Shown here: positions 44,580 through 53,706 of the stretch, piece after piece
Layout: the number at the start of each line of letters is the position of its first letter
How positions within the stretch are numbered: the first letter of the stretch is position 1
DNA from: CAYSWV01 sp964434865
GTDB taxonomy: Bacteria; Cyanobacteriota; Cyanobacteriia; Thermostichales; Thermostichaceae
DNA length: 64,000 nucleotides
Reading direction: 5' to 3'
Assembly (NCBI GenBank): GCA_964434865.1
Contig: CAYSWV010000024.1
Location: forward strand, 1-64,000
Translations under genes and position numbers: made by a program
Notes under the pieces: generated by a model
Database searches by the model: none
What the model was told of the DNA's origin: nothing
Seen by the model: only the letters and a program-made list of their open reading frames with translations

Positions 44580-45899
44580 ATGGCTAATTTATTTCTTGAT
44601 CTTGATAACGCCTTTGCTAACGAGGATGCTCCACGTCCTTTGCCTGATCGGGTGCGTCCAACGGTGCTGAACGATGTAGCTGGGCAGGATCACCTGACTT
44701 CAGACGGTATGCCGCTTCAGCGAATGGTAACGAGTGGCAAGGTTACCTCCATGATTCTGTGGGGACCGCCGGGGTGCGGAAAAACGACATTAGCACGCAT
44801 TGTGGCCGACAAGTCAGGATTACACTTCAAACAACTCTCTGCCATTTTTGCAGGTGTCAAAGATTTAAAAGCAGTCTTTGAAGAAGCCCGATATAGACGG
44901 CAAAATGGAAAGCAAACTCTGCTGTTCGTTGACGAGATTCACCGGTTCATGAAATCCCAACAGGACGCGTTTTTACCTGTCGTGGAAGATGGAACCATCG
45001 TTCTGATTGGGGCAACAACCGAAAATCCTTCTTTTGAATTGAACGGATCTTTGTTATCGCGGTGTCAGGTTCTAGTTCTGAAGCGTTTAAATAATGAGGC
45101 GCTGGAGACGTTACTGCAAAGGGCAGAAGCTGTAGAAGGAAGCGAATTGCCTCTGACCGCCCAGGCTCGTGAAATGCTCCTAACCCTTGCTGATGGTGAT
45201 GGACGGTATGCACTATCTATGGCCGAGCAAGTTATGACGCAGAGCCAGACATTGGATGTTGAAGATTTAATGACCATTGTGCAACGACGAGCGCCGCTTT
45301 ACGATAAGAAGGATGATGGACATTACAATTTGATCTCTGCTTTGCACAAATCGGTGCGGGGAAGTGATCCCGATGCGGCACTTTACTGGTTTGCCCGTAT
45401 GCTAGCAGGGGGTGAGGACCCACGCTTTATTGCTAGGCGCATGACTCGTATGGCAACTGAAGATATTGGCTTAGCTGATCCACAAGCTTTGCCGCAATGT
45501 ATAGCAGCATGGGAGGCCTACGAACGCCTCGGCAGTCCAGAGGGTGAGCTGGCGCTGGCACAGGCGCTGATCTATCTTGCAACTGCACCCAAATCCATTG
45601 CAGCTTACTCGGCCTTCAAAAAGGCTCAGAGAAAAGTGAAAGAGACAGGCTCCTTGATGCCCCCCAAGTCTATCCTCAATGCACCAACTCAATTGATGAA
45701 AGAAGCAGGATACAGTGAAGGATATATCTACGATCCTGACACGCCTGAAAGCTTCTCTGGACAAGACTATTTCCCTGAAGAAACAGGACGTTTGTCATTT
45801 TACCAACCCGTTCAACGCGGTTTTGAGCGAGAAATTCAGAAGCGATTAGACAACTGGTCCAAATTAAGAGCGAAAAAAGCCTCTAATCTTCCTAACTAG
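44580..45899 (+). CDS. rarA: Replication-associated recombination protein A (RarA/MgsA)
   Basis: A 439-residue clamp-loader-type AAA+ ATPase acting at stalled replication forks. Walker A WGPPGCGKTTLARIVADKSG, Walker B LLFVDEIHRF, the sensor IGATTENPSFELN, and the C-terminal MgsA part (RRMTRMATEDIGLADPQAL, YLATAPKSIAAY) are intact. The length equals the stand-alone bacterial RarA. By hand count it has about 9 GATC in 1.3 kb, fewer per base than ilvD, a weak hint of different base use. Confidence 0.95.
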   Translation: MANLFLDLDNAFANEDAPRPLPDRVRPTVLNDVAGQDHLTSDGMPLQRMVTSGKVTSMILWGPPGCGKTTLARIVADKSGLHFKQLSAIFAGVKDLKAVFEEARYRRQNGKQTLLFVDEIHRFMKSQQDAFLPVVEDGTIVLIGATTENPSFELNGSLLSRCQVLVLKRLNNEALETLLQRAEAVEGSELPLTAQAREMLLTLADGDGRYALSMAEQVMTQSQTLDVEDLMTIVQRRAPLYDKKDDGHYNLISALHKSVRGSDPDAALYWFARMLAGGEDPRFIARRMTRMATEDIGLADPQALPQCIAAWEAYERLGSPEGELALAQALIYLATAPKSIAAYSAFKKAQRKVKETGSLMPPKSILNAPTQLMKEAGYSEGYIYDPDTPESFSGQDYFPEETGRLSFYQPVQRGFEREIQKRLDNWSKLRAKKASNLPN

Positions 45900-46187
45900 A
45901 TGGGCTTGTCCCCAATCCAGGGCCAGGCAGATTCGGGGGATGGTTCTAACACCTAAAGGTTTCGTGGACGCGAAGAAGTAGAAGCAAATCTAGACTCACA
46001 ACTGTGTATCCAAGCTCTTGACCACACTTACCCTTGATCACACTGACCAGGGATTCACTGATCAGCCCTAAAGAGGAGAAGGAGGATTTAGAGTATTACC
46101 CTTGATCAGTTACTTTTTTAATAAATAGATGGGAATCTCAGAGTTTCAAAGCAGGCTAGAGATCCTGCATAACCGTGATGCGAGTCA
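45900..46187. other. Intergenic region, no gene seen
   Basis: Between rarA and the convergent Nif11 gene. It ends in a 16-bp duplication. No hairpin with T-run, RNA gene or frame worth listing was seen. Confidence 0.4.
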
Positions 46188-46219
46188 AACTATGACTTGG
46201 GATAACTATGACTTGGGAT
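46188..46219 (+). repeat. 16-bp tandem duplication at the Nif11 stop codon
   Basis: AACTATGACTTGGGAT occurs twice in a row (46188-46203, 46204-46219). The second copy encodes the last residues and stop of the minus-strand Nif11 gene; the first lies beyond the stop. Confidence 0.95.
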
Positions 46220-46496
46220 AAGGATCATCAGTAAAGGGCTGGACTCCACTAGCAGGATAGTCATCATGGCTAGGGCTGAACACTAACAGGATGGATTCTA
46301 CCAGGGCTTTAAAAAAGCCTTTCTTTTGCTTTAATTCAGTGAAAGCCTCATCCACATGCTCAGAAGAGAAGTCATATCCAGCTTGATTACCTATCTCCAC
46401 CAAATCATCCTGAGACGTAGTAGCTTGCAATTGAGCCTTCAGTTGCTCATCCTTGGCAGCCGTGGCTAAAAAATCCAACACTTTTTCTTTAGACAT
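46206..46496 (-). CDS. Nif11-family small protein
   Basis: A 96-residue protein with the Nif11 / nitrile-hydratase-leader pattern in the first 65 residues: SKEKVLDFLATAAKDEQLKA, LVEIGNQAGYDFSSEHVDEA. Such domains serve as leader peptides for modified natural products or as stand-alone proteins. There is no double-glycine cleavage site, and the C-terminal 30 residues have no Cys, so a lanthipeptide-type core is unlikely. No modification enzyme is nearby. A perfect 8-bp dyad lies upstream (46518-46539). Confidence 0.8.
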   Translation of the reverse strand: MSKEKVLDFLATAAKDEQLKAQLQATTSQDDLVEIGNQAGYDFSSEHVDEAFTELKQKKGFFKALVESILLVFSPSHDDYPASGVQPFTDDPYPKS

Positions 46497-46517
46497 AGTG
46501 GGTTTCCAAACTGAGGG

Positions 46518-46539
46518 TTTCTAATATCTACATTAGAAA
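46518..46539. promoter_or_regulatory. Perfect 8-6-8 inverted repeat upstream of the Nif11 gene
   Basis: TTTCTAAT-ATCTAC-ATTAGAAA is a perfect dyad whose near edge is 22 bases upstream of the Nif11 start. It could be a regulator site or an mRNA hairpin just before the coding region. Confidence 0.55.
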
Positions 46540-46931
46540 TGACTCCCTGAGAGCTGGCAATTATTAGACACCAAACTTAATTAGCTGAGTTGATAGGGTT
46601 TTTCCTTAGTTACAACGGGCTTATAACCGATCAAAGACTACATGAGACGAACCACGAAGTCAAAAAGGATCTGGGATGATGATTGTGAGATCCTATATTT
46701 GCACCTCATCAACTAAAGCCGTAACTCCCAGTAAAGCAATTTGAAGCTCTAGCCAGACTACAATTTGTCTAGATTGACAGTCAAAGGGTGACATTAGAGA
46801 TCTAACTCCGTGTTTCAGGTCGGATCCTGAGACTGAGAGGAAAAGAGTCAGAGGATAGGAAGATGAGGACTCTACAGTGGGTTGATTTTGTAGTGAGTCT
46901 GCTATTTACTCTGTAAAAATGTGGAGGCATT
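46540..46931. other. Divergent intergenic region
   Basis: Remaining gap between the Nif11 and AIM24 genes. It should hold two promoters. No supported frame, RNA gene or repeat beyond the dyad listed separately. Confidence 0.4.
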
Positions 46932-47762
46932 ATGATTACATTTGAGCATTGGAAGAAGATAGACTCTTGTACTGGCAACAATACGACTTGGGAAATACTA
47001 GGCTACCCTATATTTCAAGATCTAAGAGCAGGTACCCATCAATTAGATCTCAGTCGGTTGATGACTGAAGGGTTAGATCTGCGCGACAGTTTAATGAAAA
47101 CTCATGTACCATTTGGGCATGTTCCTATTCACCCTATTTATCCAGTTCAGCATGTTCGCATCACTTTGCAGGACGCTGGGGTATATATTGAATCCGGGGC
47201 CCTTCATTTTATGAAAGGTAGGATCAAAATGTCGGTGGAGGAAGGTTCAAAAGGGCTATCGGGATTTCTTAAACGAGCAGCCGCAAGTATTGCTTCTGGT
47301 GAGCCTATCATCAAACCAAAATATGAAGGGACTGGAGAAATTTTTTTGGAACCGCGCCGAGATCATTTGTTTTTGATTGGGATAGAAGATTCGCAATTAC
47401 TATGTGATCAAGGGATGTTTGTAGCATGCGATCAAGGAATTGAGATCACAGCTCATGTCAATAGCTTTATTGGTTCGGTTGCAGGAGGAGAAGGGATTGT
47501 TCAACCTCTGATGAAGGGGAGCGGCACTGTCTTACTTTCCAGCCCAGTACCTTTAGAAAAAGTCCTCCGTATAGAGCTTGACAATGAAGAATTGGTAGTT
47601 GACGGTCCTCACGCTATGGTTTCTTTTGGCCAGATTAGTTATCAAGTGGAGCGTATCGCTGCGCGAGTAGATTCAGCTGCCAGTGGTGAACGCTTTGTGA
47701 ATGTTTTTCGTGGCACGGGTGAAGTTTGGATTAACTTAGTTGAAGCTAAATGTGTAAACTAA
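46932..47762 (+). CDS. AIM24 family protein
   Basis: A 276-residue beta-rich protein of the AIM24/TIGR00266 family, whose repeated strand pattern is visible (VRITLQDAGVYIESGALHFM, YEGTGEIFLEP, GSGTVLLSSP, FRGTGEVWIN). The related bacterial proteins have trimeric beta-prism folds and no known activity. GGAGG lies 6 bases before the ATG, a strong ribosome site. It is convergent with the following kinase-like gene. Confidence 0.85.
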   Translation: MITFEHWKKIDSCTGNNTTWEILGYPIFQDLRAGTHQLDLSRLMTEGLDLRDSLMKTHVPFGHVPIHPIYPVQHVRITLQDAGVYIESGALHFMKGRIKMSVEEGSKGLSGFLKRAAASIASGEPIIKPKYEGTGEIFLEPRRDHLFLIGIEDSQLLCDQGMFVACDQGIEITAHVNSFIGSVAGGEGIVQPLMKGSGTVLLSSPVPLEKVLRIELDNEELVVDGPHAMVSFGQISYQVERIAARVDSAASGERFVNVFRGTGEVWINLVEAKCVN

Positions 47763-47866
47763 TTTACATAAGTAGAATTAGCAGATTGGTTATCTAGCTC
47801 AGGATCAATCCTTGCAACGAGCTACACCCCAAAGCCATGAACTTACTATGATTAGACAAACTCCCA

Positions 47867-49471
47867 TTAGGAATTGATTTGAGCTTTAGCCCTAGTTAAA
47901 TTGGCTTTTAATTCCTGAAACAGAAAAGGGGCTTGAGGGGATTGCAACAGATTGTAGTCAAAGTCTTCAGAGGTATCGATGGTTTTCACTACAAGTGATT
48001 CGGCGGCTGTAAAGGGCTCAAATGCTGCCAACTGCTGATCTAATAAAGCAACTGTAGCATCTGAAACATCATTCTGTCGTGATTGAAGCCGTTCTTGTAG
48101 CACTGAAATTGGAGCTGTGCAATGTATGATTTGGATTGGGACATGGGCTAGTTCAGCTTGACGGATCAGGTCTGAACGCCATTTAACTTGATCGAACTTT
48201 GCATCTAAAATCACAGGCCAACCCTGTTGAGCTAGCGTTAATCCTAAGGAACACAGACGACGATAGGTGTTTTCAGTCATCTCTGGGGTGTAGAGGGCCG
48301 ACTCTCCAGTTGCCTGCAACGGGATCCTAGCTAGATGTTTCCGCACAGCATCTGATCGGATATGAATAAGCCCGGCCTGTTGAGCCAATAATCTTGCGTG
48401 TGTTGATTTTCCTGATCCAGAGACTCCAGACATGAGGATCAGTTGACCCGTACGCGGTTGAGTATAGCGCCAAGCCAGATCATAGTAATGTGAAGCTAAC
48501 ATTTGGGCGTGGTGGTGTTCTTCAAGATCTATAACTGGATCTATACTCATCAATGAATGAACCTTAGCTCGGACATACGCCTGGCGACAAAGATATAAAG
48601 GCAACACTTGTAAACCTGCCCAATCTCCAGTGTGCTCCAAGTAAGTATTTAAAAAGACAGCTTTCAATACTGGGCAATGTTGAGCTTCTAGATCCATGAT
48701 TGTGAAAGCGATGTCGTACATTAGATCAACATAGCGGAATGAATCGTTAAATTCGATGCAATCAAACAAAGTGGGATGGTCATGCCATAGGCAGATATTC
48801 CCCAGATGCAAGTCACCATGGCAATCACGGATAAACCCTTGATATTGTCTAGATTCTAAAACATTAACCTGGGTTAAAAAGAACTGGTCCGTGAAGTCTT
48901 GAATATCTTGATAGCATGGCAAGGACTGCAGCTTTCCAACGAAGGGCTGAGTTTGGACATAATTATCATCAATGGCTTGTTTGATTTGATCTGGAGCGCC
49001 AAAGGATTGAATTCTCTCATTGGTGATTGCACGACTATGGAAACTCGCAACAGTTTGGCCCAGTTCATGCATATGGTTTAATTGAAGCTTCCCTTGTTTA
49101 ACCATTGAACTAAAAAGTTGGGTTTGGGGAAACTGACACATTTGAACTGCATAATCGACAATCTCGCCCTGGCCCTGTAGTGAAAATCCTGATCCAGACT
49201 GAGTTATAGCCACTACACCTAGATACAGATCAGGTGCCGTTCGACGATTTAATTGGACTTCAAGCTGGCAATAATGACGGCGCTTTGCCAAGGTTGAATA
49301 GTCTAGAAAACCTAAATCGATTGGCTTTTTCAGTTTGTAAACATACTCTCCAGTCAAGATCAAGTATGAGGCATGAGTTTGGATAACTTGAATGGGTGCC
49401 TCAACGCTATGCGGATAAAAGGTAGGAGCCAGCATAGCTTGAATGTGAATGGGGAGAGTTGTCGGAGCCAT
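47867..49471 (-). CDS. Bifunctional aminoglycoside-phosphotransferase-like and P-loop kinase protein
   Basis: A 534-residue protein of the bifunctional APH-like/AAA_33 family common in bacteria. The N-terminal half is protein-kinase-like (HGDLHLGN at 218-225, LFDCIEFND at 235-243). The C-terminal half is a P-loop kinase (LMSGVSGSGKST, Walker A 349-357). The family is linked to stress or small-molecule phosphorylation but the substrate is unknown. It starts at ATG 49471, without a strong ribosome site. Confidence 0.87.
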   Translation of the reverse strand: MAPTTLPIHIQAMLAPTFYPHSVEAPIQVIQTHASYLILTGEYVYKLKKPIDLGFLDYSTLAKRRHYCQLEVQLNRRTAPDLYLGVVAITQSGSGFSLQGQGEIVDYAVQMCQFPQTQLFSSMVKQGKLQLNHMHELGQTVASFHSRAITNERIQSFGAPDQIKQAIDDNYVQTQPFVGKLQSLPCYQDIQDFTDQFFLTQVNVLESRQYQGFIRDCHGDLHLGNICLWHDHPTLFDCIEFNDSFRYVDLMYDIAFTIMDLEAQHCPVLKAVFLNTYLEHTGDWAGLQVLPLYLCRQAYVRAKVHSLMSIDPVIDLEEHHHAQMLASHYYDLAWRYTQPRTGQLILMSGVSGSGKSTHARLLAQQAGLIHIRSDAVRKHLARIPLQATGESALYTPEMTENTYRRLCSLGLTLAQQGWPVILDAKFDQVKWRSDLIRQAELAHVPIQIIHCTAPISVLQERLQSRQNDVSDATVALLDQQLAAFEPFTAAESLVVKTIDTSEDFDYNLLQSPQAPFLFQELKANLTRAKAQINS

Positions 49472-49669
49472 AATCCCCTCCCAAGCAGCATACTTTACTC
49501 TTTGATTTTAACTCACTATCATCGAGATTTCAATTTTGAGTAGTCCACTTCAAAAAGTAGACTCAATTTGCTAAGCCTGAAAACAGTGAAAACTAAAGTT
49601 CCATGAGCAAATTCTGGATGCTGCCATTAAGAGACATCAATGAGGACAGATTGAATCGAGCAGACTAGG

Positions 49670-49942
49670 TCAAACCGGTAAGCTTTCAATTGCACAGGGT
49701 AACATTAGGCACATATTTAGCCACTGGACTTGCTCTGCACGAGTTCCGGCTAAACGCAGTTCCACTTGATAGACCGCAGCTCGATCTGAGGATCCGTGAT
49801 GGCCTAAACGAATCAGAGCTTTGAGTTGATCGGGAGTTGATCGGACTGATACCCCTAAACGCCATAAAGCTCGGGTTGCTGCTTCAAGGTCAGTTATAGG
49901 GATGGAAACAACTCGATTTTCCAGTGGGACACCGTAAGACAT
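49670..49942 (-). CDS. Small conserved-looking hypothetical protein
   Basis: A 90-residue soluble protein (SIPITDLEAATRALWRLGVS, LRLAGTRAEQVQWLN). No family recognised. AGGA lies about 10 bases before the ATG. The coding-like composition supports it being real. It is 210 bases downstream of the DUF4380-like gene on the same strand. Confidence 0.55.
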   Translation of the reverse strand: MSYGVPLENRVVSIPITDLEAATRALWRLGVSVRSTPDQLKALIRLGHHGSSDRAAVYQVELRLAGTRAEQVQWLNMCLMLPCAIESLPV

Positions 49943-50152
49943 AGGACCTATCCTGGAATCTTAATTATGATTTAATAATCCCTCAAAAAGGTCATTCTGG
50001 CTAGCTATTATTGAGGAATGTAACTGTTGAGTGTTTGCTAGACTTCAATCCCAGTATGGCTGAGACATCTTGTAAAAAGTCTTTACATCGCGAGACTGTA
50101 ACTAAAACTAAGCTATTGAGCTAGCGAACTAACCAGAGGTTCCCCTGCACTG

Positions 50153-51064
50153 CTAGGGACTGGTGCCAGAGGTTGTCAAAATAGTTCGGACTGTTTGACC
50201 TAGATCCACGCCTGCAGTTGGGATCTTAGTGACATACCAGCGGACTTTCCAGGATAGAGAGGTTGTGGGTAAGAGAGAGGTGTAGGGGCCTTGTTGCTCC
50301 ATTTCAATATAGGTTTTAGCACCATTGACAAAAATCTCAATTTCACCTTCGCCGGGGGCAGCTGCCGCTAGGGGAATATCTTCAAACGTTTTAAGGAGTA
50401 GATAAGTTCCATCCCAATGGGCAATCCAACCTTCTGTGCCATCAGCAAACAATTTCTGGTTAGTTTGAATGATGTCTGGATCGTAGTCAAACCAAGTTAA
50501 CCCATCTCGAACTTGAGTGATCAAATCTTCAAAGGGGCTAGGGTTAAATTGTCTGAATCCCGTTGGGTAAAAGAGTGTACCACGAGGGTGGATGCGTGTG
50601 ACTTCCCAGGGAGCTACAGACAGGCTATGAGATGAGCCATTAGTAATGGTATAAGTCACTGCCAAGCTAGACCCCTCTATTGTAAAGGTTTTGGTAACTT
50701 GCAGAGGTAATTGAGAACTCACTGGGCTGGTAAGTTGTAATGTGGAGTCGCTGACTTCTATCTGGTAAGGATCAGAATCGATTTCAGGTAAGGGTGGCCA
50801 TCCCCAGAGACGTTGAGGACTGGGCCAAAAAGTAGAGCCGTAGTTCACTGGATCCACCGACGACTCAGAGAGTAAATTCTCACCCTCTATTCGAGCTGCA
50901 ACAATGCGGCCGCCATGGCTAGGATCCACCTCCAACTCCCACTGATCTAGTTGGAAACGATAGGGTTCTGGGATTGGAGGGTGTTGAACAGCAGGTACGT
51001 GAATAGTGCTAGGGGTCAGCAAGCTCAAACTGAAGACGATAAGAGCCACTACTAGAGATTTCAT
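50153..51064 (-). CDS. Secreted DUF4380-like protein (galactose-mutarotase-type fold)
   Basis: A 303-residue protein with an N-terminal signal (KSLVVALIVFSLSLLTPSTI). The mature part is beta-rich with a mutarotase-like pattern (ELEVDPSHGGRIVAARIEG, TFWPSPQRLWGWPPLP, YTITNGSSHSLSVAPWEVTR) of DUF4380. Function unknown; carbohydrate binding is inference from the fold. It follows the metal-transporter permease by 28 bases on the same strand and may be in that operon. Confidence 0.75.
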   Translation of the reverse strand: MKSLVVALIVFSLSLLTPSTIHVPAVQHPPIPEPYRFQLDQWELEVDPSHGGRIVAARIEGENLLSESSVDPVNYGSTFWPSPQRLWGWPPLPEIDSDPYQIEVSDSTLQLTSPVSSQLPLQVTKTFTIEGSSLAVTYTITNGSSHSLSVAPWEVTRIHPRGTLFYPTGFRQFNPSPFEDLITQVRDGLTWFDYDPDIIQTNQKLFADGTEGWIAHWDGTYLLLKTFEDIPLAAAAPGEGEIEIFVNGAKTYIEMEQQGPYTSLLPTTSLSWKVRWYVTKIPTAGVDLGQTVRTILTTSGTSP

Positions 51065-51092
51065 GGTACTACTCCAGGATCACCAGTTGCTC

Positions 51093-52007
51093 TCAAGACT
51101 GTTCTGGTCCTGATTGAATGCCGAATAGAGTCTTGAGTTCGCGTAACCAAAGGGGATGATGCCTATTGGAGCGGGGCTGGGTTAACAACCCTTGCTTAGG
51201 GCTAAATAAAAAGGCTAGACCAAACAATCCCGAGACAACCATTACAATAGTAGGCCCCGACGGTAAATTTAAGTAATAGCTCAAGTACATCCCTGACAGG
51301 CTAGAGATCATACCAATGATTGATCCAACTATCATGACTTGGTGCAGCCGTGAAACCAAGAGGTAAGCTGTAGCTCCAGGGGTGATCATCAAAGCCAGCA
51401 CCAGAATGACACCCACAGCTTTCATACTAGCTACTAGAGTTAGCGCAATTAACATCATGAGCACTACATTCAGACTATGCACAGGTAACCCTGCTGCCTG
51501 GGCCCCCACTGGATCAAAACTGTAAAACAATAGCTCTTTGAAAAATAAAGCCACGATGACTAAGACCCCGATGGTGATCCCGACTGTGGTATAAACTTCT
51601 GTTTGAGTTACGCCCAACACATTCCCAAAGAGAAAATGGTTAAGATCAATCTTGGCTTCTTTTTGAATCAACGTAATCAAGATAATACCTAAGGCAAAAA
51701 AAGCTGAGAAGACGATCCCCATAGCTGCATCTTCTTTAATTGACGTCCGACTTCGGATCCAATTGATTAATACTGTGCTTAACAAACCCGCCACAAACGC
51801 ACCTACGAAGATGTTGATCCCGAGTTTGAACGCAATGGCCAAACCAGGCAACAGAGAATGGCTAATGGCATCCCCTAAAAGCGCCATCCGCTGCACTAGC
51901 AAATAACTCCCTACCACCGCACAGATAATGCCTACAGCAGTCGCTACCACCACCGATCGTTGCATAAAGGCATAGGTTAAAGGTTCAAGTAAAAGATTGA
52001 GGATCAA
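51093..52007 (-). CDS. Metal ABC transporter permease (ZnuB/MntB type)
   Basis: A 304-residue cluster 9 permease with eight or so helices, from MQRSVVVATAVGIICAVVGS to the C-terminal SGPTIVMVVSGLFGLAF. It moves Mn2+ or Zn2+ with the ATPase encoded just upstream. The start is a TTG whose last bases overlap the ATPase stop (TTGA); GGAG lies 7 bases before it. The usual N-terminus with EPLTYAFMQR supports this start. No substrate-binding gene lies in this operon; the candidate is at 12541. Confidence 0.92.
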   Translation of the reverse strand: MILNLLLEPLTYAFMQRSVVVATAVGIICAVVGSYLLVQRMALLGDAISHSLLPGLAIAFKLGINIFVGAFVAGLLSTVLINWIRSRTSIKEDAAMGIVFSAFFALGIILITLIQKEAKIDLNHFLFGNVLGVTQTEVYTTVGITIGVLVIVALFFKELLFYSFDPVGAQAAGLPVHSLNVVLMMLIALTLVASMKAVGVILVLALMITPGATAYLLVSRLHQVMIVGSIIGMISSLSGMYLSYYLNLPSGPTIVMVVSGLFGLAFLFSPKQGLLTQPRSNRHHPLWLRELKTLFGIQSGPEQS

Positions 52008-52834
52008 GCGGCAGCTCCACCATAAAACATGACCTGGCCCCCATAGGCTTGCTGCATATAATGAGGCTGTAAAACCTCTGGTACAGGTCCTGATTGAATC
52101 ACCTCACGATTGAGGAGCAGTAATCGATCAAAGTGGTGAATCGACTCCCCCAAATCATGATTAACCACCATCACAATTTTGCAAGCTTGCACTAGGTCCT
52201 GAAAGATCTCGAATAAGATAGTCTCAGTTTTTTGATCAATTCCTACAAAAGGTTCGTCAAAACAATAGATTTGAGCCTCACTGGCTAACGAGCGAGCCAG
52301 AAAAACTCGTTGTTGTTGCCCACCGGAGAGCTCACCAATCGGTCGCTGCAAATAATCCAGCATGCCCACCCGGCCTAGAGCTTCTAAGGCCAACGCTTTA
52401 CTCTGGGTAGCAAAAGGACGAAACCAGCCTGTTTTTTTGATCCGCCCCATCATGACTACATCCCAAACCGTAGCTGGATAAGTCCAATCAATCATGGATC
52501 GTTGGGGAACATAGGCCACTTGATCCAGTTGGCGATAGAGGGGAACCCCTTGATAAGTAGCTTGACCCTGAGTGATCGGAATCAAGCCCAGCATGGCTTT
52601 AAGCAACGTACTTTTACCTGCTCCATTGGGACCAATGATACCCAACAACTGACCTGGCTCAATCTCAACGTTAATGGCCTTTAAAGCTAGTCGCTGGCGG
52701 TAATGGACAGTGAGATTTTGAATCGAAATAGCAGCTTGACTAACACAGGCTATGGGGGAAGCCGAATTAAACCTTATTGTTGGTGACATTGTTGGTGACA
52801 TCGCTGGTGACATCGTTGATGACATAGGTTTCAT
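52004..52834 (-). CDS. Metal ABC transporter ATP-binding protein (ZnuC/MntA type)
   Basis: A 276-residue ABC ATPase. Walker A is GPNGAGKST, signature LSGGQQQR, Walker B IYCFDEPF and the H-loop is VNHD. The segment YVPQRSMIDWTYPATVWDVV resembles cyanobacterial manganese transporter ATPases more than zinc ones. The extreme N-terminus is unusual: four 12-bp units encode MSST, MSPA, MSPT and MSPT, each with an ATG, so the true start is uncertain. The conserved domain begins near ISIQNLTV. Upstream is the second copy of the shared metal box. Confidence 0.93.
   Translation of the reverse strand: MKPMSSTMSPAMSPTMSPTIRFNSASPIACVSQAAISIQNLTVHYRQRLALKAINVEIEPGQLLGIIGPNGAGKSTLLKAMLGLIPITQGQATYQGVPLYRQLDQVAYVPQRSMIDWTYPATVWDVVMMGRIKKTGWFRPFATQSKALALEALGRVGMLDYLQRPIGELSGGQQQRVFLARSLASEAQIYCFDEPFVGIDQKTETILFEIFQDLVQACKIVMVVNHDLGESIHHFDRLLLLNREVIQSGPVPEVLQPHYMQQAYGGQVMFYGGAAA
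52778..52825 (-). repeat. 12-bp tandem repeat at the N-terminus of the ATPase gene
   Basis: Four 12-bp units (minus strand from 52825) of the type ATGTCACCAACA encode MSPT-like units, each supplying an in-frame ATG. Confidence 0.9.
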
Positions 52835-52876
52835 TATTGTTTCACTTTCTGTGTGCTAATCTATCACACAACCTCT

Positions 52877-52897
52877 AAAATGAAATGATTATGAAAG
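52877..52897 (+). promoter_or_regulatory. Shared 21-base metal-regulon box, copy 2
   Basis: Identical over 21 bases to 12510-12530. Here it lies 43 bases upstream of the minus-strand ATPase gene, in the opposite orientation relative to the gene from copy 1. Confidence 0.7.
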
Positions 52898-52917
52898 CGC
52901 TTTTTGTGCTCTGGCAC

Positions 52918-53667
52918 TTAGTCTATGATCCCTGAATCTGAAGAGGTGGTGCCTGTGTAGGGGGATCTGCTATTGCGGATGATGAGTAGGGAAAAGTAGG
53001 GGGGTTGGAAGGTTTTTAAGTGTTCTAATGTGGGCCAAATCTGTTCATGGTCCTGACCCACTGCAATGATTAAGCTAGCCTGTTGCAATCGTTGAGTTTG
53101 AGCTAAGTAGTGCCAGATCTGGGGAAAAACAGAAGCGACTTTCATCAGGACCACTTGATCGGCCCACTGCAAGATTTGATCCAGCTCACTGACACAGTAC
53201 ATAGCGGGTAAGATAGCAATTTTTTCTGCCCCTGTAGCTAAAGGTTGCCCTAAACAAGCTGTGGCAGCTAGGGGAGAACAAACACCAGGAACCGCTCGGA
53301 TCTCGTGGGTAGCATCGCTCTGGTGAAGAGTCTTGGCTAAGTAGGTAAAGGTGCTGTAGAGGCTGATATCTCCCTCTGAAATAAAGGCAACATTTAGACC
53401 TGATTGCAGATACTTCAGAACTTGATCGGTAGCGCGTTGCCAGGCTGCCGTTAAGATCTCAGGCTCGTTTACAAAAGGTAACTCTAGAGATACGACTTGC
53501 TGATGAGGCAAGAGATGCTGAGCCACAATTTTGTAGGCTAGACCCGGTTGCCCCTGACGATTTTGAGGACAAGCAATGATCGGGACAGATTGCAAAACCG
53601 ATAAGCCTTGGAGGGTCAACCAATCAGGATGGCCTGGACCCACGCCAATCCCCCAAAAGATAGCCAT
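52918..53667 (-). CDS. cobI: Precorrin-2 C(20)-methyltransferase
   Basis: A 249-residue uroporphyrinogen-type SAM methyltransferase that methylates C20 of precorrin-2 or its cobalt form in cobalamin synthesis. It shows the family's N-terminal GIGVGPGHPDWLTLQG, then FISEGDISLYSTFTYL and AVPGVCSPLAATA. The length is normal. Other cob genes are not in the window. It follows the STAS gene by 39 bases, perhaps in one transcript, while the metal transporter downstream has its own candidate control box. Confidence 0.92.
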   Translation of the reverse strand: MAIFWGIGVGPGHPDWLTLQGLSVLQSVPIIACPQNRQGQPGLAYKIVAQHLLPHQQVVSLELPFVNEPEILTAAWQRATDQVLKYLQSGLNVAFISEGDISLYSTFTYLAKTLHQSDATHEIRAVPGVCSPLAATACLGQPLATGAEKIAILPAMYCVSELDQILQWADQVVLMKVASVFPQIWHYLAQTQRLQQASLIIAVGQDHEQIWPTLEHLKTFQPPYFSLLIIRNSRSPYTGTTSSDSGIID

Positions 53668-53706
53668 AGCTTCACATGCAAAAAACTACACGGAACTCTA
53701 CCGTTC

